Positions 36,703-46,200 of a stretch of 64,000 nucleotides of DNA are shown here, one piece after another. The notes below the pieces were generated by a model. It ran no database searches. It was not told the DNA's origin and saw nothing but the letters and a program-made list of their open reading frames with translations. The DNA is from Saccharopolyspora soli (GTDB lineage Bacteria; Actinomycetota; Actinomycetes; Mycobacteriales; Pseudonocardiaceae). The first letter of the stretch is position 1. Every line of letters starts with the position of its first letter. The stretch covers positions 159,314-223,313 of the forward strand of contig NZ_JALBWV010000006.1 of the NCBI RefSeq assembly GCF_022678645.1. Reading direction: 5' to 3'. The translations under genes and the position numbers were made by a program.

Positions 36703-38292
36703 ATGGCATCAACACCCACGACCAAGTCACAGGTTCAGGCGTATCGGTTCGTGCTGCGCCGCATGGAGTCGGCTCTGGTGCGAAAAGACGCGGTGATGCT
36801 CCACGATCCGATGGGCTCGCACAAGCGGGCCACGGTCGCGGGTGCGGTGCTCGCCGCCGTCGGCATAATCGGGTTCCTCGTTTGGGGCCTGTTCGGCGGC
36901 AGGGGCTCGGTCCCGGAACCGGGGTCGATCATCATCGCCAAGGAAAGCGGCAGTGTTTTCGTCGTCACTTCTGACGAACAGGCGCAGAAACGACTGATCC
37001 CGATGCTCAACATGGCTTCGGCGAAACTGCTGGTCATGGCGCAGGGCGGCGGGCAGGGCGGCGGTCCGGTCGAGCCCACCACGGTGAAAGAGGCCGCGCT
37101 GGCCGACTTTCCGCGCGGTGCGCTGACCGGCATGGTCAACGCGCCGACGTACCTGCCGAAGGCCAACAACGCCGCGGAGCCGTCCTGGGCGGTCTGCGAT
37201 GTCGGCCAGGTCCAGGACACCCTCAACTCCGCTCGGGTGGAGGCCGCGACGAAGGTGGAGACGACGGTGATCGGTGGTGACGGCAACCACGGCACCGAAC
37301 TCGCGCCCAACCAGTCGCTGTTCGTCAGGGACCAGACCTCCGGTCAGGAGTACCTGATCTACCGGGTCCAGGACCTGCCTGGCCGCCCGCACACCCACGC
37401 GGTCAAGTCGAAGGTGGATGGCACGCAGAGCACCGTGCTGGACATCTTCGGGCTCAACGGTGCGACGCCGCGGACGATCAGCACCAACATGCTCAACGCG
37501 ATTCCGGAGGTCCCGGCGCTGCAGGTGCCCAACGTCCAAGGCCAGGGCACGCAGTTGTCGTACATGTCCCGGTACCAGGCTGGCGATGTGGTCCGGCGCA
37601 CCATTCCCGGCCAGCCGGACGAGTTCTTCCTGCTGCTGCAGAACGGGAAGCAGGAGATCAACGAGGGTGCGGCCGCGGTGTTGCACGCCGCGAAGAACGA
37701 CAGCCGGGACATCCCGAACGCCACCGGCGCGGTCACCGAAGCCGACGTCGCTCCGCAGGAGGAGCAGCTCAACCTGACCAACTTCCCGATGGCGGTGCCC
37801 AAGCCGGTGACCTTCCAGCAGTCCGACACCTCGTGCCTGAGCTGGAAGAACGTCAACGGCGACCAGAACGTCACGGTGACCCTGCGCAAGGGCTCCCCGA
37901 CGAACAAGGCGGTCAAACTGGCCCAGTACGACGGTCAGGGGCAGAACGTGGACTACTTCTACATGCCCGCTGGCAAGGCGGCGGTGGTGCGCGGCGCGTC
38001 GAACGAGGCCGGTGCGAACAGCGGTCCGATCTTCCTGGTGTCCGACCAGGGCGTGCAGTACGGCATCAAGGATGTCGCGACGGCGCAAGGGCTCGGCGTG
38101 ATCGGTGGTGCGGGAGACATCAAGGCGGGCCCGTCCTGGCTGATGCGGGTCCTGCCGAAGGGCGACTTCCTCGACCCGGCGAACGCGAGCCTGACCTACG
38201 ACTCGGTCCCGGTCGCGCCGGGTGGCGTGAACCGCCCGCCGCAGAACCCGCAACAACAGCAGCAATCTGGAGCAGCCCAGACAGGTAACTAG
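36703..38292 (+). CDS. eccB: type VII secretion protein EccB
   Basis: The 529-aa product starts at ATG 36703 (MASTPTTKSQVQAYRFVLRR), the family's conserved opening. One membrane helix follows (AGAVLAAVGIIGFLVWGLFG, about residues 45-65), then the large extracytoplasmic repeat domain (SIIIAKESGSVFVV ... SCLSWKNVNGDQNVTVTL). EccB is an integral part of the ESX membrane pore complex. The C-terminus is Gln-rich (QNPQQQQQSGAAQ). It heads a plus-strand unit with two small substrate-like genes. Confidence 0.93.
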   Translation: MASTPTTKSQVQAYRFVLRRMESALVRKDAVMLHDPMGSHKRATVAGAVLAAVGIIGFLVWGLFGGRGSVPEPGSIIIAKESGSVFVVTSDEQAQKRLIPMLNMASAKLLVMAQGGGQGGGPVEPTTVKEAALADFPRGALTGMVNAPTYLPKANNAAEPSWAVCDVGQVQDTLNSARVEAATKVETTVIGGDGNHGTELAPNQSLFVRDQTSGQEYLIYRVQDLPGRPHTHAVKSKVDGTQSTVLDIFGLNGATPRTISTNMLNAIPEVPALQVPNVQGQGTQLSYMSRYQAGDVVRRTIPGQPDEFFLLLQNGKQEINEGAAAVLHAAKNDSRDIPNATGAVTEADVAPQEEQLNLTNFPMAVPKPVTFQQSDTSCLSWKNVNGDQNVTVTLRKGSPTNKAVKLAQYDGQGQNVDYFYMPAGKAAVVRGASNEAGANSGPIFLVSDQGVQYGIKDVATAQGLGVIGGAGDIKAGPSWLMRVLPKGDFLDPANASLTYDSVPVAPGGVNRPPQNPQQQQQSGAAQTGN

Positions 38293-38342
38293 CGGTCGTG
38301 AGTGGTTCCGGCCGCGAGAACAGCCGAAGCCACTCACGACCG
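38293..38342. repeat. palindromic element PE-B copy 1
   Basis: CGGTCGTGAGTGG (38293-38305) pairs with CCACTCACGACCG (38330-38342); CGGC/GCCG extend the inner stem. It lies right after eccB. A shorter relative with TCGTGAGTGG arms is at 47488-47520. Confidence 0.75.
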
Positions 38343-38490
38343 GGAACCGAACTGGTCGGCTCCAACGTCCGAGGAACGAGCGATCCGCCCGCAGCACACG
38401 GTGAAGCTGCGGGCGGATCGTCATAAGAGGCCAGTTTCTGGGCTCGTTGGCGGGAAGAGCATCACGAGCGACCAACCCGGGAGGTGCCGG

Positions 38491-38802
38491 ATGTCGGGGA
38501 TCCGGATCGACATCGAATGGCTGGCGACGTATGCGCGCGAAGTGCGCGCCGCTGGCGAGGAGATCACCGCCGCGCAGCAGGAGTTGGCGGCTGCGGAACT
38601 CGCGCCGGAGGTGTTCGGCGAGCTCGGTCGCAAGGCCGAGACGGCGGCGGCCTACCAGCGGGTCTGCGCCTTCCTGCTGGACCAGAACCGCCGCGCCGGT
38701 GAGACGTTGACCCGCGCCGGTGACGAACTGCGCGAGGTCGTGGACTTCCACACCGTCGGCGATGACGACAGTGCCAGCGAGATGCGGAAGCAGGAGGCAT
38801 GA
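38491..38802 (+). CDS. EspC-like type VII substrate/partner
   Basis: The start is ATG 38491 (MSGIRIDIEWLATYAREVR) after GGGAGG; the product has 103 aa. The composition is all-helical with no signal peptide. W10 and a tail of the pattern DELREVVDFHTVGDDDS resemble the EspC/WXG-like small ESX proteins found near eccB in actinobacteria. The stop overlaps the next start (ATGA), so it probably forms a heterodimer with the product of the following gene. Confidence 0.62.
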   Translation: MSGIRIDIEWLATYAREVRAAGEEITAAQQELAAAELAPEVFGELGRKAETAAAYQRVCAFLLDQNRRAGETLTRAGDELREVVDFHTVGDDDSASEMRKQEA

Positions 38803-40037
38803 CCGTGGCGCGCAACAGCTCCGAGGTGGCCGAGCACCTCGATTACCTGTCCCGCATCGCCGACGAGTTGGAGGTCGCGCACTCGATCCCCGCCGACCTG
38901 GCCGATCTGGTCGGGCACCACGAGGACCTGCGCGAAGCCGCCCAGGTGTGGCGCAAGGGCGCCGACACCGCGGAGCAGGCCGCGGGGGACGTGCAGGGCA
39001 GGCTCGGCGGCATCGATTCGGTGTGGCAGGGCGCGGACGCCGATGCGTTCCTCGCGCACATCCAGGAAGTCGGCCTGGCGGGCAACGATCTGGTCGACTC
39101 GATGCGCGCGCTGGCGGACGCGTTGGAGCACACCGTCGATGCGGTGCAGGCGCAGTTGGACGACCTGGGCGAGTTGGTCGCGGAGGCAGCGGATTCGGTG
39201 TCGGCGGCGCTGGTGGCGCCCGTCGAGGGAGCCACGCGGGCCCGCAAGCACCTCGCTGACCTCGCCCAACCGGCCCGTGAGCTGGCGGGGTCCATTTTGG
39301 ACACCTACCGGGCGTTCACGCGGTTCTGCGATGACCTGGAGGCGGGCCGGTCGACCGGTTCGGTCCAGTTCGACCGCAGAATGCCCACGCAGACCTGGGA
39401 CTTCAGTGCTCCCACTGCGGCAGCGCCGCCAGCTGCCGCGGAACCGGCTGGCGCAGCTCCGGCCGGTGCTGGTGGCGGCGCAGCGGGCGGCGCGGCTGGA
39501 GTCGGCGCTGCGGGCGCTTCTTCGGAACCTGGCGGCGACGCCGAACTCGCCCCAGGTGGCACGTCGCGGGCGGCCGAGCCGTCGGCGCTGCCCCCCGCCG
39601 CCGCGGCGGCCGCTGGTGGCGGCGCGGTGGCCGGTGGTGCGGCCGCTGCCGGGATGTCCGGCGGCATGATGCCGATGGGCATGATGGGCGGGATGATGGG
39701 CGGTGCCCAACAGGGCGGTCAGGAGCGCCGGAACCAGTCGCGGTTGAAGTCCAAGCCCGAGGAGCTGTTCGGCACCCCGCCCGACGCGGCCCCGGCGGTC
39801 TTCGGCGCGAAACCCGAGGGCCAGGCCCCGGAACCGGCCAAGCCCACCCAGCCCCAAGCGGCTCGCCCGGCGCTGGGCATCCCATCGGTCGTGGAACCCG
39901 CGAAACCGCGCCCCTCCATCGACGACGCCCTCCACCCGAAGCCGACAACACCGCCGGTCGCCGACACCCCACCTTCGAAACCGAAGACCGGCACAGCGTC
40001 CGTCGGTGACGCGCCGCCGCCGAAACCGAGGAACTGA
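38799..40037 (+). CDS. WXG/PPE-like type VII substrate with Gly/Ala/Pro- and Met-rich regions
   Basis: The 412-aa product starts at ATG 38799 (MTVARNSSEVAEHLDYLSR). The first 190 residues are helical and include a W-x-G motif (SVWQGADADAF) like WXG100/PPE domains. The middle is Ala/Gly/Pro-rich, followed by GGMMPMGMMGGMMGG and then QERRNQSRLKSKPEELFG, a motif also seen at the end of the 55086-57689 protein. The C-terminus is Pro/Lys-rich. It is coupled to the EspC-like gene and followed by a terminator, giving a three-gene unit with eccB. Confidence 0.68.
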   Translation: MTVARNSSEVAEHLDYLSRIADELEVAHSIPADLADLVGHHEDLREAAQVWRKGADTAEQAAGDVQGRLGGIDSVWQGADADAFLAHIQEVGLAGNDLVDSMRALADALEHTVDAVQAQLDDLGELVAEAADSVSAALVAPVEGATRARKHLADLAQPARELAGSILDTYRAFTRFCDDLEAGRSTGSVQFDRRMPTQTWDFSAPTAAAPPAAAEPAGAAPAGAGGGAAGGAAGVGAAGASSEPGGDAELAPGGTSRAAEPSALPPAAAAAAGGGAVAGGAAAAGMSGGMMPMGMMGGMMGGAQQGGQERRNQSRLKSKPEELFGTPPDAAPAVFGAKPEGQAPEPAKPTQPQAARPALGIPSVVEPAKPRPSIDDALHPKPTTPPVADTPPSKPKTGTASVGDAPPPKPRN

Positions 40038-40055
40038 GCGGCTCGGTCGAACGCG

Positions 40056-40100
40056 GAGCGGCCCGGCATCCGTCCACTGGGGACAGATGCCGGGCCGCTC
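40056..40100. terminator. bidirectional terminator between convergent ESX genes
   Basis: GAGCGGCCCGGCATC (40056-40070) pairs perfectly with GATGCCGGGCCGCTC (40086-40100), with GTCC/GGAC inside the loop. It lies between the plus-strand gene ending at 40037 and mycP ending at 40113. Confidence 0.82.
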
Positions 40101-40112
40101 GGGTTCCAGCTG

Positions 40113-41534
40113 CTACTGCTGCTTTCGCGACTGCGCCTCGGCCTGCCGGGCTCGGGCTCGGACGTTGCGGACCGCGTTGGTCAGGAACGCCGTGAAGATG
40201 ATCGCCGCGATGCCCGCTCCCGCGCCGCCCATCGCGATGATCAGCGCCGGGAAGTCCTGCTGCGGGATGACGTCCGCTTCCAGCCGCTTCGGTCGCGGTG
40301 GCGGTGCCGCCTTGCCGTGCTCGGCCGGAATCACGTCGCCCAGCGCGGCCATCGGGTCGATCATGCCGTATCCGACGATGTCGTTGCGCCCGTTGATGCC
40401 ACCGGGGTGCAGCGCCGTCTCCTTGATCCGGTCCATGATCTCTTGGGCGGTCAGGTTCCGATTCTCGCGAGCGAACTTCTCCTTGATCAGCACTGCGAGT
40501 CCGGACACGTACGGCGCGGCGAAGCTGGTGCCCTGGATCGGACCCATCTGCCCGTTGTCGCCGGTGGCGATCTGGCTGGCCAGGCCCCTACCGCCGGAGC
40601 CAGGGTCGAGCGCGATCAGGTTCTCGCCCGGTGCCGCCACGTCCACCCAAGGACCCGGCACGGTGAACTCCGACGGAGCACCCTGCTGGTTCACCGAGGC
40701 GACCGTGAGCACGTAGTCGTCGAACCAGGCGGGCAGCACCGCGGTCGTGGGACTACCGGCGGGGTTCTTCTGGCACGTCCCGCCGACGTTCGCGGCTGCG
40801 GCGACCACCACGATCCCGGCGTCGTAGGCCCGCTTGACCGCGTTGTGCAGTTCTTGGTTGCCCGCGTCGCCGTAGTTGCTGGCCTGCGCGATCGGCTGGC
40901 AGGACGACTGCGAGATGTTGATGACGTCGACGTTGTCGTTGACCGCCAGGTTGATGGCCTGGGCCATCGTTTCGGTGTTGCCGATGGTCGCGTTGGTCGC
41001 ATCGTCCACGAAATGGCTGGAGACCTGTCGGATCGACAGGATCGAGGCATCCGGTGCGACCCCGACGTAGCCCGTCTGGCCGGTCCCATCCTCGGCCGCC
41101 GCGATGATTCCGGCCACGATCGTGCCGTGACCGTCGCAGTCCGTGGTCGCGCCGCCTGGGACGCTGCTCAGTCCGGCCCGGAGTCCGTGCTGCAGTCGAG
41201 GGTGCGGGTTCACGCCGGTGTCGATGACCGCGACTGTCCTCCCGGTACCCCGCAGCCCTTGGTCGTGGGCTTGCTCGTAGCCGAGCACCAGTTGGCTCCA
41301 CGGCTTCTCCTCGATCACGGAGTTGCCGGTGTTGCCCTGCATGCAGCCCTGGCGCTGCGGGAAGTTGAAGGTCCGCAGCCCACCAGGGGCCTGTTTGGTC
41401 GGGTCCAGCCGCGGTGGGCCGACGGCCTGCGCGACCGCCGGTGCCGTCGGTCCACCCAGCGCGAGCGCGCCCACCGCGGTGAGCAGCGCGAATCCGCGCA
41501 GCACACCGCGAGAGCGGTAGAACCTAGAGCGCAT
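40113..41534 (-). CDS. mycP: mycosin, type VII secretion-associated subtilisin-like protease
   Basis: The start is ATG 41534 after GAGGGG (GTG 41537 is possible); the product has 473 aa. A signal peptide runs to about residue 36 (LGGPTAPAVAQA). The catalytic triad is Asp105 (VAVIDTGVN), His136 (DCDGHGT) and Ser337 (IQGTSFAAP). A C-terminal membrane helix (about 425-450) anchors it to the membrane with a short cytosolic tail. MycP is required for ESX secretion and stabilises the complex. It lies 12 bases after eccD. Confidence 0.93.
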   Translation of the reverse strand: MRSRFYRSRGVLRGFALLTAVGALALGGPTAPAVAQAVGPPRLDPTKQAPGGLRTFNFPQRQGCMQGNTGNSVIEEKPWSQLVLGYEQAHDQGLRGTGRTVAVIDTGVNPHPRLQHGLRAGLSSVPGGATTDCDGHGTIVAGIIAAAEDGTGQTGYVGVAPDASILSIRQVSSHFVDDATNATIGNTETMAQAINLAVNDNVDVINISQSSCQPIAQASNYGDAGNQELHNAVKRAYDAGIVVVAAAANVGGTCQKNPAGSPTTAVLPAWFDDYVLTVASVNQQGAPSEFTVPGPWVDVAAPGENLIALDPGSGGRGLASQIATGDNGQMGPIQGTSFAAPYVSGLAVLIKEKFARENRNLTAQEIMDRIKETALHPGGINGRNDIVGYGMIDPMAALGDVIPAEHGKAAPPPRPKRLEADVIPQQDFPALIIAMGGAGAGIAAIIFTAFLTNAVRNVRARARQAEAQSRKQQ

Positions 41535-41546
41535 CACGCCGCCCCT

Positions 41547-42986
41547 CTAGAAGAAGTTCAGGTTGAGGTCGCGGATGTACATGTAGAGGTCCATCGCGGC
41601 CAGCGCCAAGGGCAGCACCAGCGCGATCAGCACGGCTTCCAGGATGTCCACCATGCGGCGCTGCACCGGGGAGAACCGGCGGTTCGGGAACACCACGCCG
41701 AAGATGACCGACAGGATGCCGAGCAGCAGCAGCGGCGGGAACACCCACGCGACCGCGATCGGCATGGTCGCCACCTGCACCAGCAGTCCGATGGTGACGC
41801 CCAGCGAGGAGAGCAGACCGCTGAGCAGCAGGGCGATCGCCTGGCTGCCGTTGGCGTAGTTGCGGCCGCGCAGCAGCAGCACCGCCGAGACGACGATGGC
41901 GAACACCGCACCCCAGATGCTGGCCGCGGCCGCGAGGATCGCGCCGAGGGCGGCGACCAGACCGCAGCCGATGATCAGGCCTGTCATGTACTGGTGCGCG
42001 AGCCCGGTCTGCCGCTCGATCATCCGGTAGTCCGGAAAACCGGTGTCTTCCTTGAGGTCCTCGGCGCTGCCGGGCACGTGCGGCAGCGGCAGCTTGGCGA
42101 GCTGGATGGTGATGCGCGGCAGCAACGAGATACCAGCCAGGCCCACGGCTGCGGCGCCCGCGGCGATGCCCGCCGTGGGGGCGCTGGGCAGTAGCGTCGC
42201 GATCATGAAGCCCAAGGTGCCGAAAGCGCCTGCGGTGGCAGCCGCGATGAAGGTCACGATCCCCGCGCCGATCAGCATGATCGACACCGACGCGAAGATA
42301 AACACCAGTGCGCTGCCCAGCAACAACCTCGGTTCGAGGGTGTTGCCCGGCACGATGTTGAAGCCCGCGACGAACGCCATCGGCAGTCCGCCCGCAGCGG
42401 CGATCACGGTGCCGGTGGTCGGTGCCGCGTAGGCGCGGGTGACCATCGAACCGACACCGATCGCGAAGATCGCCACAACCGCCGTGGTAACGGCGGCCAC
42501 GATCTGGTAAACGATCGACGAGGTCGGCTCCAGACCCGGGTGCAGCATTCCCGCCGGACCGGCCAAGCCCATCCCGATGGCCGCCGCGATCAGCGCCAGG
42601 GCGCCCGCGGTGTGTCCGACCTTCGCGGCGGTTTCCTTGGTCCACGGGCGGTAACTGCCCGGCTCCGCTTCCGCGAGCGCGTCGACGACGTCGTCGTACA
42701 GCGGCGGTGGCGGGTCATCCGACCTGCGCCGCAGCTGCAACATGTCGCCGTCCACGACTCCCTGCGAGGACAGCGTCTGGCTCGGATCGAGGGGCTGGCT
42801 CTCACCGAGCTTGGCCAGGCACCAGCCGCCGTGCCGCGAACCGCCGTCCGGGGTGATCTCGCGGGCCATATCCAGCAGCATCGGCAGCAGGTCCGCCACC
42901 GACACGTCCGCGGGAAGCGCCAGGTCGATACGAGTTGTAGGCGCCACCACCGTCACGCGGCTGAACACCGTGGTCCCGGTCGCCAC
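41547..42986 (-). CDS. eccD: type VII secretion integral membrane protein EccD
   Basis: The 479-aa product starts at GTG 42986 after AGGGGG (ATGTTVFSRVTVVAP). Residues about 1-90 form the YukD/ubiquitin-like cytosolic domain; residues about 120-479 contain around 11 hydrophobic membrane helices. EccD builds the membrane vestibule of the ESX complex as a dimer. Divergent from eccC and co-transcribed with mycP. Confidence 0.93.
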   Translation of the reverse strand: MATGTTVFSRVTVVAPTTRIDLALPADVSVADLLPMLLDMAREITPDGGSRHGGWCLAKLGESQPLDPSQTLSSQGVVDGDMLQLRRRSDDPPPPLYDDVVDALAEAEPGSYRPWTKETAAKVGHTAGALALIAAAIGMGLAGPAGMLHPGLEPTSSIVYQIVAAVTTAVVAIFAIGVGSMVTRAYAAPTTGTVIAAAGGLPMAFVAGFNIVPGNTLEPRLLLGSALVFIFASVSIMLIGAGIVTFIAAATAGAFGTLGFMIATLLPSAPTAGIAAGAAAVGLAGISLLPRITIQLAKLPLPHVPGSAEDLKEDTGFPDYRMIERQTGLAHQYMTGLIIGCGLVAALGAILAAAASIWGAVFAIVVSAVLLLRGRNYANGSQAIALLLSGLLSSLGVTIGLLVQVATMPIAVAWVFPPLLLLGILSVIFGVVFPNRRFSPVQRRMVDILEAVLIALVLPLALAAMDLYMYIRDLNLNFF

Positions 42987-43276
42987 TTGGGCCCCCTACT
43001 CCCTGAGGTTGATTGCCTTGCATTCATTTGTGTCGCTGGGCTCGATCCAACCAAGGCGAGTTTTCTTCGCCAAACCCACCCGCCCGGTCCGAGAGCGCCC
43101 CTAGTATGGCCACACCGACCGTCGACGGGTGACGGGTTTGGTGGAACTGGTGACAACTACTTCATATCTGGTTGGTCACGCCCGACGCCCACCCCGCCGC
43201 CGGTGGTGCCGCAGCGGTACAGAATGCTGCTGCGACATTCGAGAGCACGTTTGACACGGAAAGGTTGTTGCGTCCG
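42987..43276. other. 290-base divergent region between eccD and eccC
   Basis: No gene is supported. An in-frame extension of eccC reaches 43172, but nothing in it looks ESX-like. A perfect TTGACA (43251-43256) lies too close to the eccC GTG for a normal -10. TAGTAT at 43102-43107 is an isolated -10-like match without -35. Confidence 0.4.
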
Positions 43277-46200
43277 GTGAGCACGCTGCAGTTCAAGCGA
43301 ACGCCACGCCTGGCCGCTCCCAGGCCACCGGGCGGGGAGGTGCACCTCGAACCACCGCCGGAGATCCCGCGGACGATTCCGGGCAACATCGTTCAGAAGG
43401 TCCTTCCCGGCCTCATGATCGTCGCCTCGCTGGGAATGATGGTCTTCATGCTCCAGCGGGCGCAGAACAACCCGATGATGATGATGATGCCGATGATGAT
43501 GCTCATCTCAACGTTCGGGATGATGGCTGGTGGCGGCCGGGAAGGCGGCCAGAAGAAGGCCGAGATGAACGAGGACCGCAAGGACTACCTGCGGTACCTC
43601 GGGCAGATGCGCGATCGAGCGCGCGAGGCCGCCGACGAGCAGCGGCTCGCTCGGGAATGGGTGCACCCCGACCCGCAGACCCTCTGGTCGATGGCCGCCG
43701 GAAGTCGGCGGATGTGGGAGAGGCGCCCCAACGACAACGACTTCTGCCAGGTCCGGGTCGGCCGCGGTTCGCAGCGGTTGGAAACCCGCCTGGTGCCACC
43801 GCAGACCGGACCGGTCGACGAGCTGGAACCGATCACCACGCTGGCGCTGCGCCGGTTCGTGCGGGCGCACTCGCTGGTGCCGGATCTGCCGATCGCGACG
43901 TCGCTGCGCGGATTCGCCGCGGTCGGCCTGCAGGGCGAGCGGGAGCAGGTCCGCGCCTTGGCGCGGGCGATGGTCTGCCAGTTGGCCACCTTCCACACCC
44001 CGGACGACGTGCTGATCGCGATCGCCAGCAGTGGTCGCGCCCGCACCGAGTGGGAATGGGTGAAGTGGCTGCCGCACGCCCAGCACCCGACCGAGACCGA
44101 CGGCATCGGCCAGATGCGGCTGATGGCCGGATCGCTGAGCGCTGTCGAGCAGATGCTGGCCGAGGAGTTGGCCGAGCGTCCGCGCTTCCAGCGCAACGCG
44201 GCACCGCCGGACGGCCAGCCGCACATCGTGATCATCATCGACGATGCCGAAATCAGCCGCGAGGAAACGCTTTTCGTCGAGGGCGGCCTGGCCGGGGTCA
44301 CCATGATCGACCTGTCCGACCTGCTCGGCCAGCTCACCGCGCGCCGCGGCATGCGGATGGTCGTCGAGGAGGACCGCATCGGTGCCCGCGGCGGCAGCGG
44401 CGTCGAGTGGTTCGGCAAGCCCGACTCGCTGACCATCGAGGAGGCCACCTCGCTGGCCCGCCAGCTGGCCCCGTACCGGGTGGCCGGCGGGGTTTCGACG
44501 GACACCGACACCGGTGGCTACGAGCCGCTGACCACGCCCCTGAACTACGTCGAGCAGCTGGGGTTGGCCGGTGACGTGGTCACCTTCGACCTCAACGAGG
44601 CGTGGCGGGTCAAGCCCATCAGCGACCTGTACCGGGTCGCGATCGGTCCTGGTGAGCAGGGCGAGATCGTGCACCTGGACATCAAGGAGACCGCCTCCGG
44701 CGGGATGGGCCCGCACGGGCTGTGCATCGGTGCGACCGGTTCCGGTAAGTCGGAGTTCCTGCGCACCATCGTGCTCGGCCTGATGGCCACCCACTCGTCG
44801 TCGATGCTCAACTTCGTGGTCGTCGACTTCAAGGGTGGTGCGACGTTCAACGGGTTCGAGCCCGCGCCGCACGTGTCGGCGAGCATCTCGAACCTGGAGG
44901 GCGACGGCTCGCTGATCGACCGCATGCAGGACGCGCTGGCCGGTGAGATGAACCGCCGCCAGGAAGTCCTGAACAAGGCGGGCGCGAAGAACGTCTGGGA
45001 CTACCGGAAGATGGGCGAGGCTGGCGACGAGCGCTGCCAGGAGCCGCTGCCCGCGCTGTTCGTGGTCATCGACGAGTTCTCCGAACTGCTGTCCCAGCAG
45101 CCGGATTTCGCCGAGCTGTTCGTGATGATCGGTCGACTGGGTCGTTCGTTGCAGGTCCACCTGCTGCTGGCCTCCCAGCGGCTGGAAGAGGGCAAGCTGC
45201 GCGGCCTGGACTCGCACCTGTCGTACCGGATCGGTCTGAAGACCTTCAACGCGGCGGAATCCCGTGCGGCGATCGGTGTTCCGGACGCCGCCGACCTGCC
45301 CGCCACCGGTGGTCACGGATATCTGAAGCACCCCAACGGGATGGAGCGGTTCCGCGCCGCGTTCGTCTCCGGGCACCTGCACCAGACCAGCGGGCGGCGG
45401 CCGTCGCTGAAGGGCGGCGCGTCCCCGGTCACCGGTGACAAGATGCCGAGGTTCTTCATCCCGGACTTCATCGAGAAGCCGCCGGAACCGGAGCAGCCGG
45501 TCGTCGCGGAGGTCAAGGAGGAGAAGGACGACCTCGCGCCGACCGACTTCCAGATCGTCATCGACAAGATCCGCGGCCAAGGGCCACCGGCGCACTCGGT
45601 GTGGCTACCGCCGCTGGACACACCGCCCACATTGGACACCCTGTTGCCGCCGCTGCAGCAGACCGACGACCGGGGTTACACCGCGGCCGGTTATGCGGGC
45701 AGCGGTCGGTTGCAGGTGCCGGTGGGTCTGATCGACGTGCCGTACCACCAGCGCCAGGACCCGATGATGCTGGACCTCAGCGGGCAGGCCGGGCACGGCG
45801 CGGTCGTCGGCGGTGTCGGTTCCGGCAAGTCCAACGCGATGCGCGCGATGATCGCGTCGATGGCGTTGACGCACACCCCGCAGGAAGTGCAGTTCTACTG
45901 CGTCGACCTCGGTGGTGGTTCGATGGCGGCGCTGCGCGGCCTGCCGCACCTCGGCGGCTTCGGCAGCCGCCGCGACCCGGACACCGTGCGCCGGACCATC
46001 GCCGAGCTCAAGACGCTGTTGGCGGAGCGCGAAGGCCGCTTCCAGCAGCTGGGCGTCGAGGGCATGAACGACTACCGGAACCGCAAGCGGCGCGGGGAGT
46101 TCGACGACGACCCGTACGGCGACGTGTTCCTGATGATCGACGGCTGGCGGGCGTTCCGCGAGGAGTTCGAGGCGCTGGAACCGGACGTGCTGAACCTGGC

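Noticed and set aside
43251..43280. TTGACA as an eccC promoter
   Set aside because: The matching -10 would fall on the start codon and does not resemble TANNNT.
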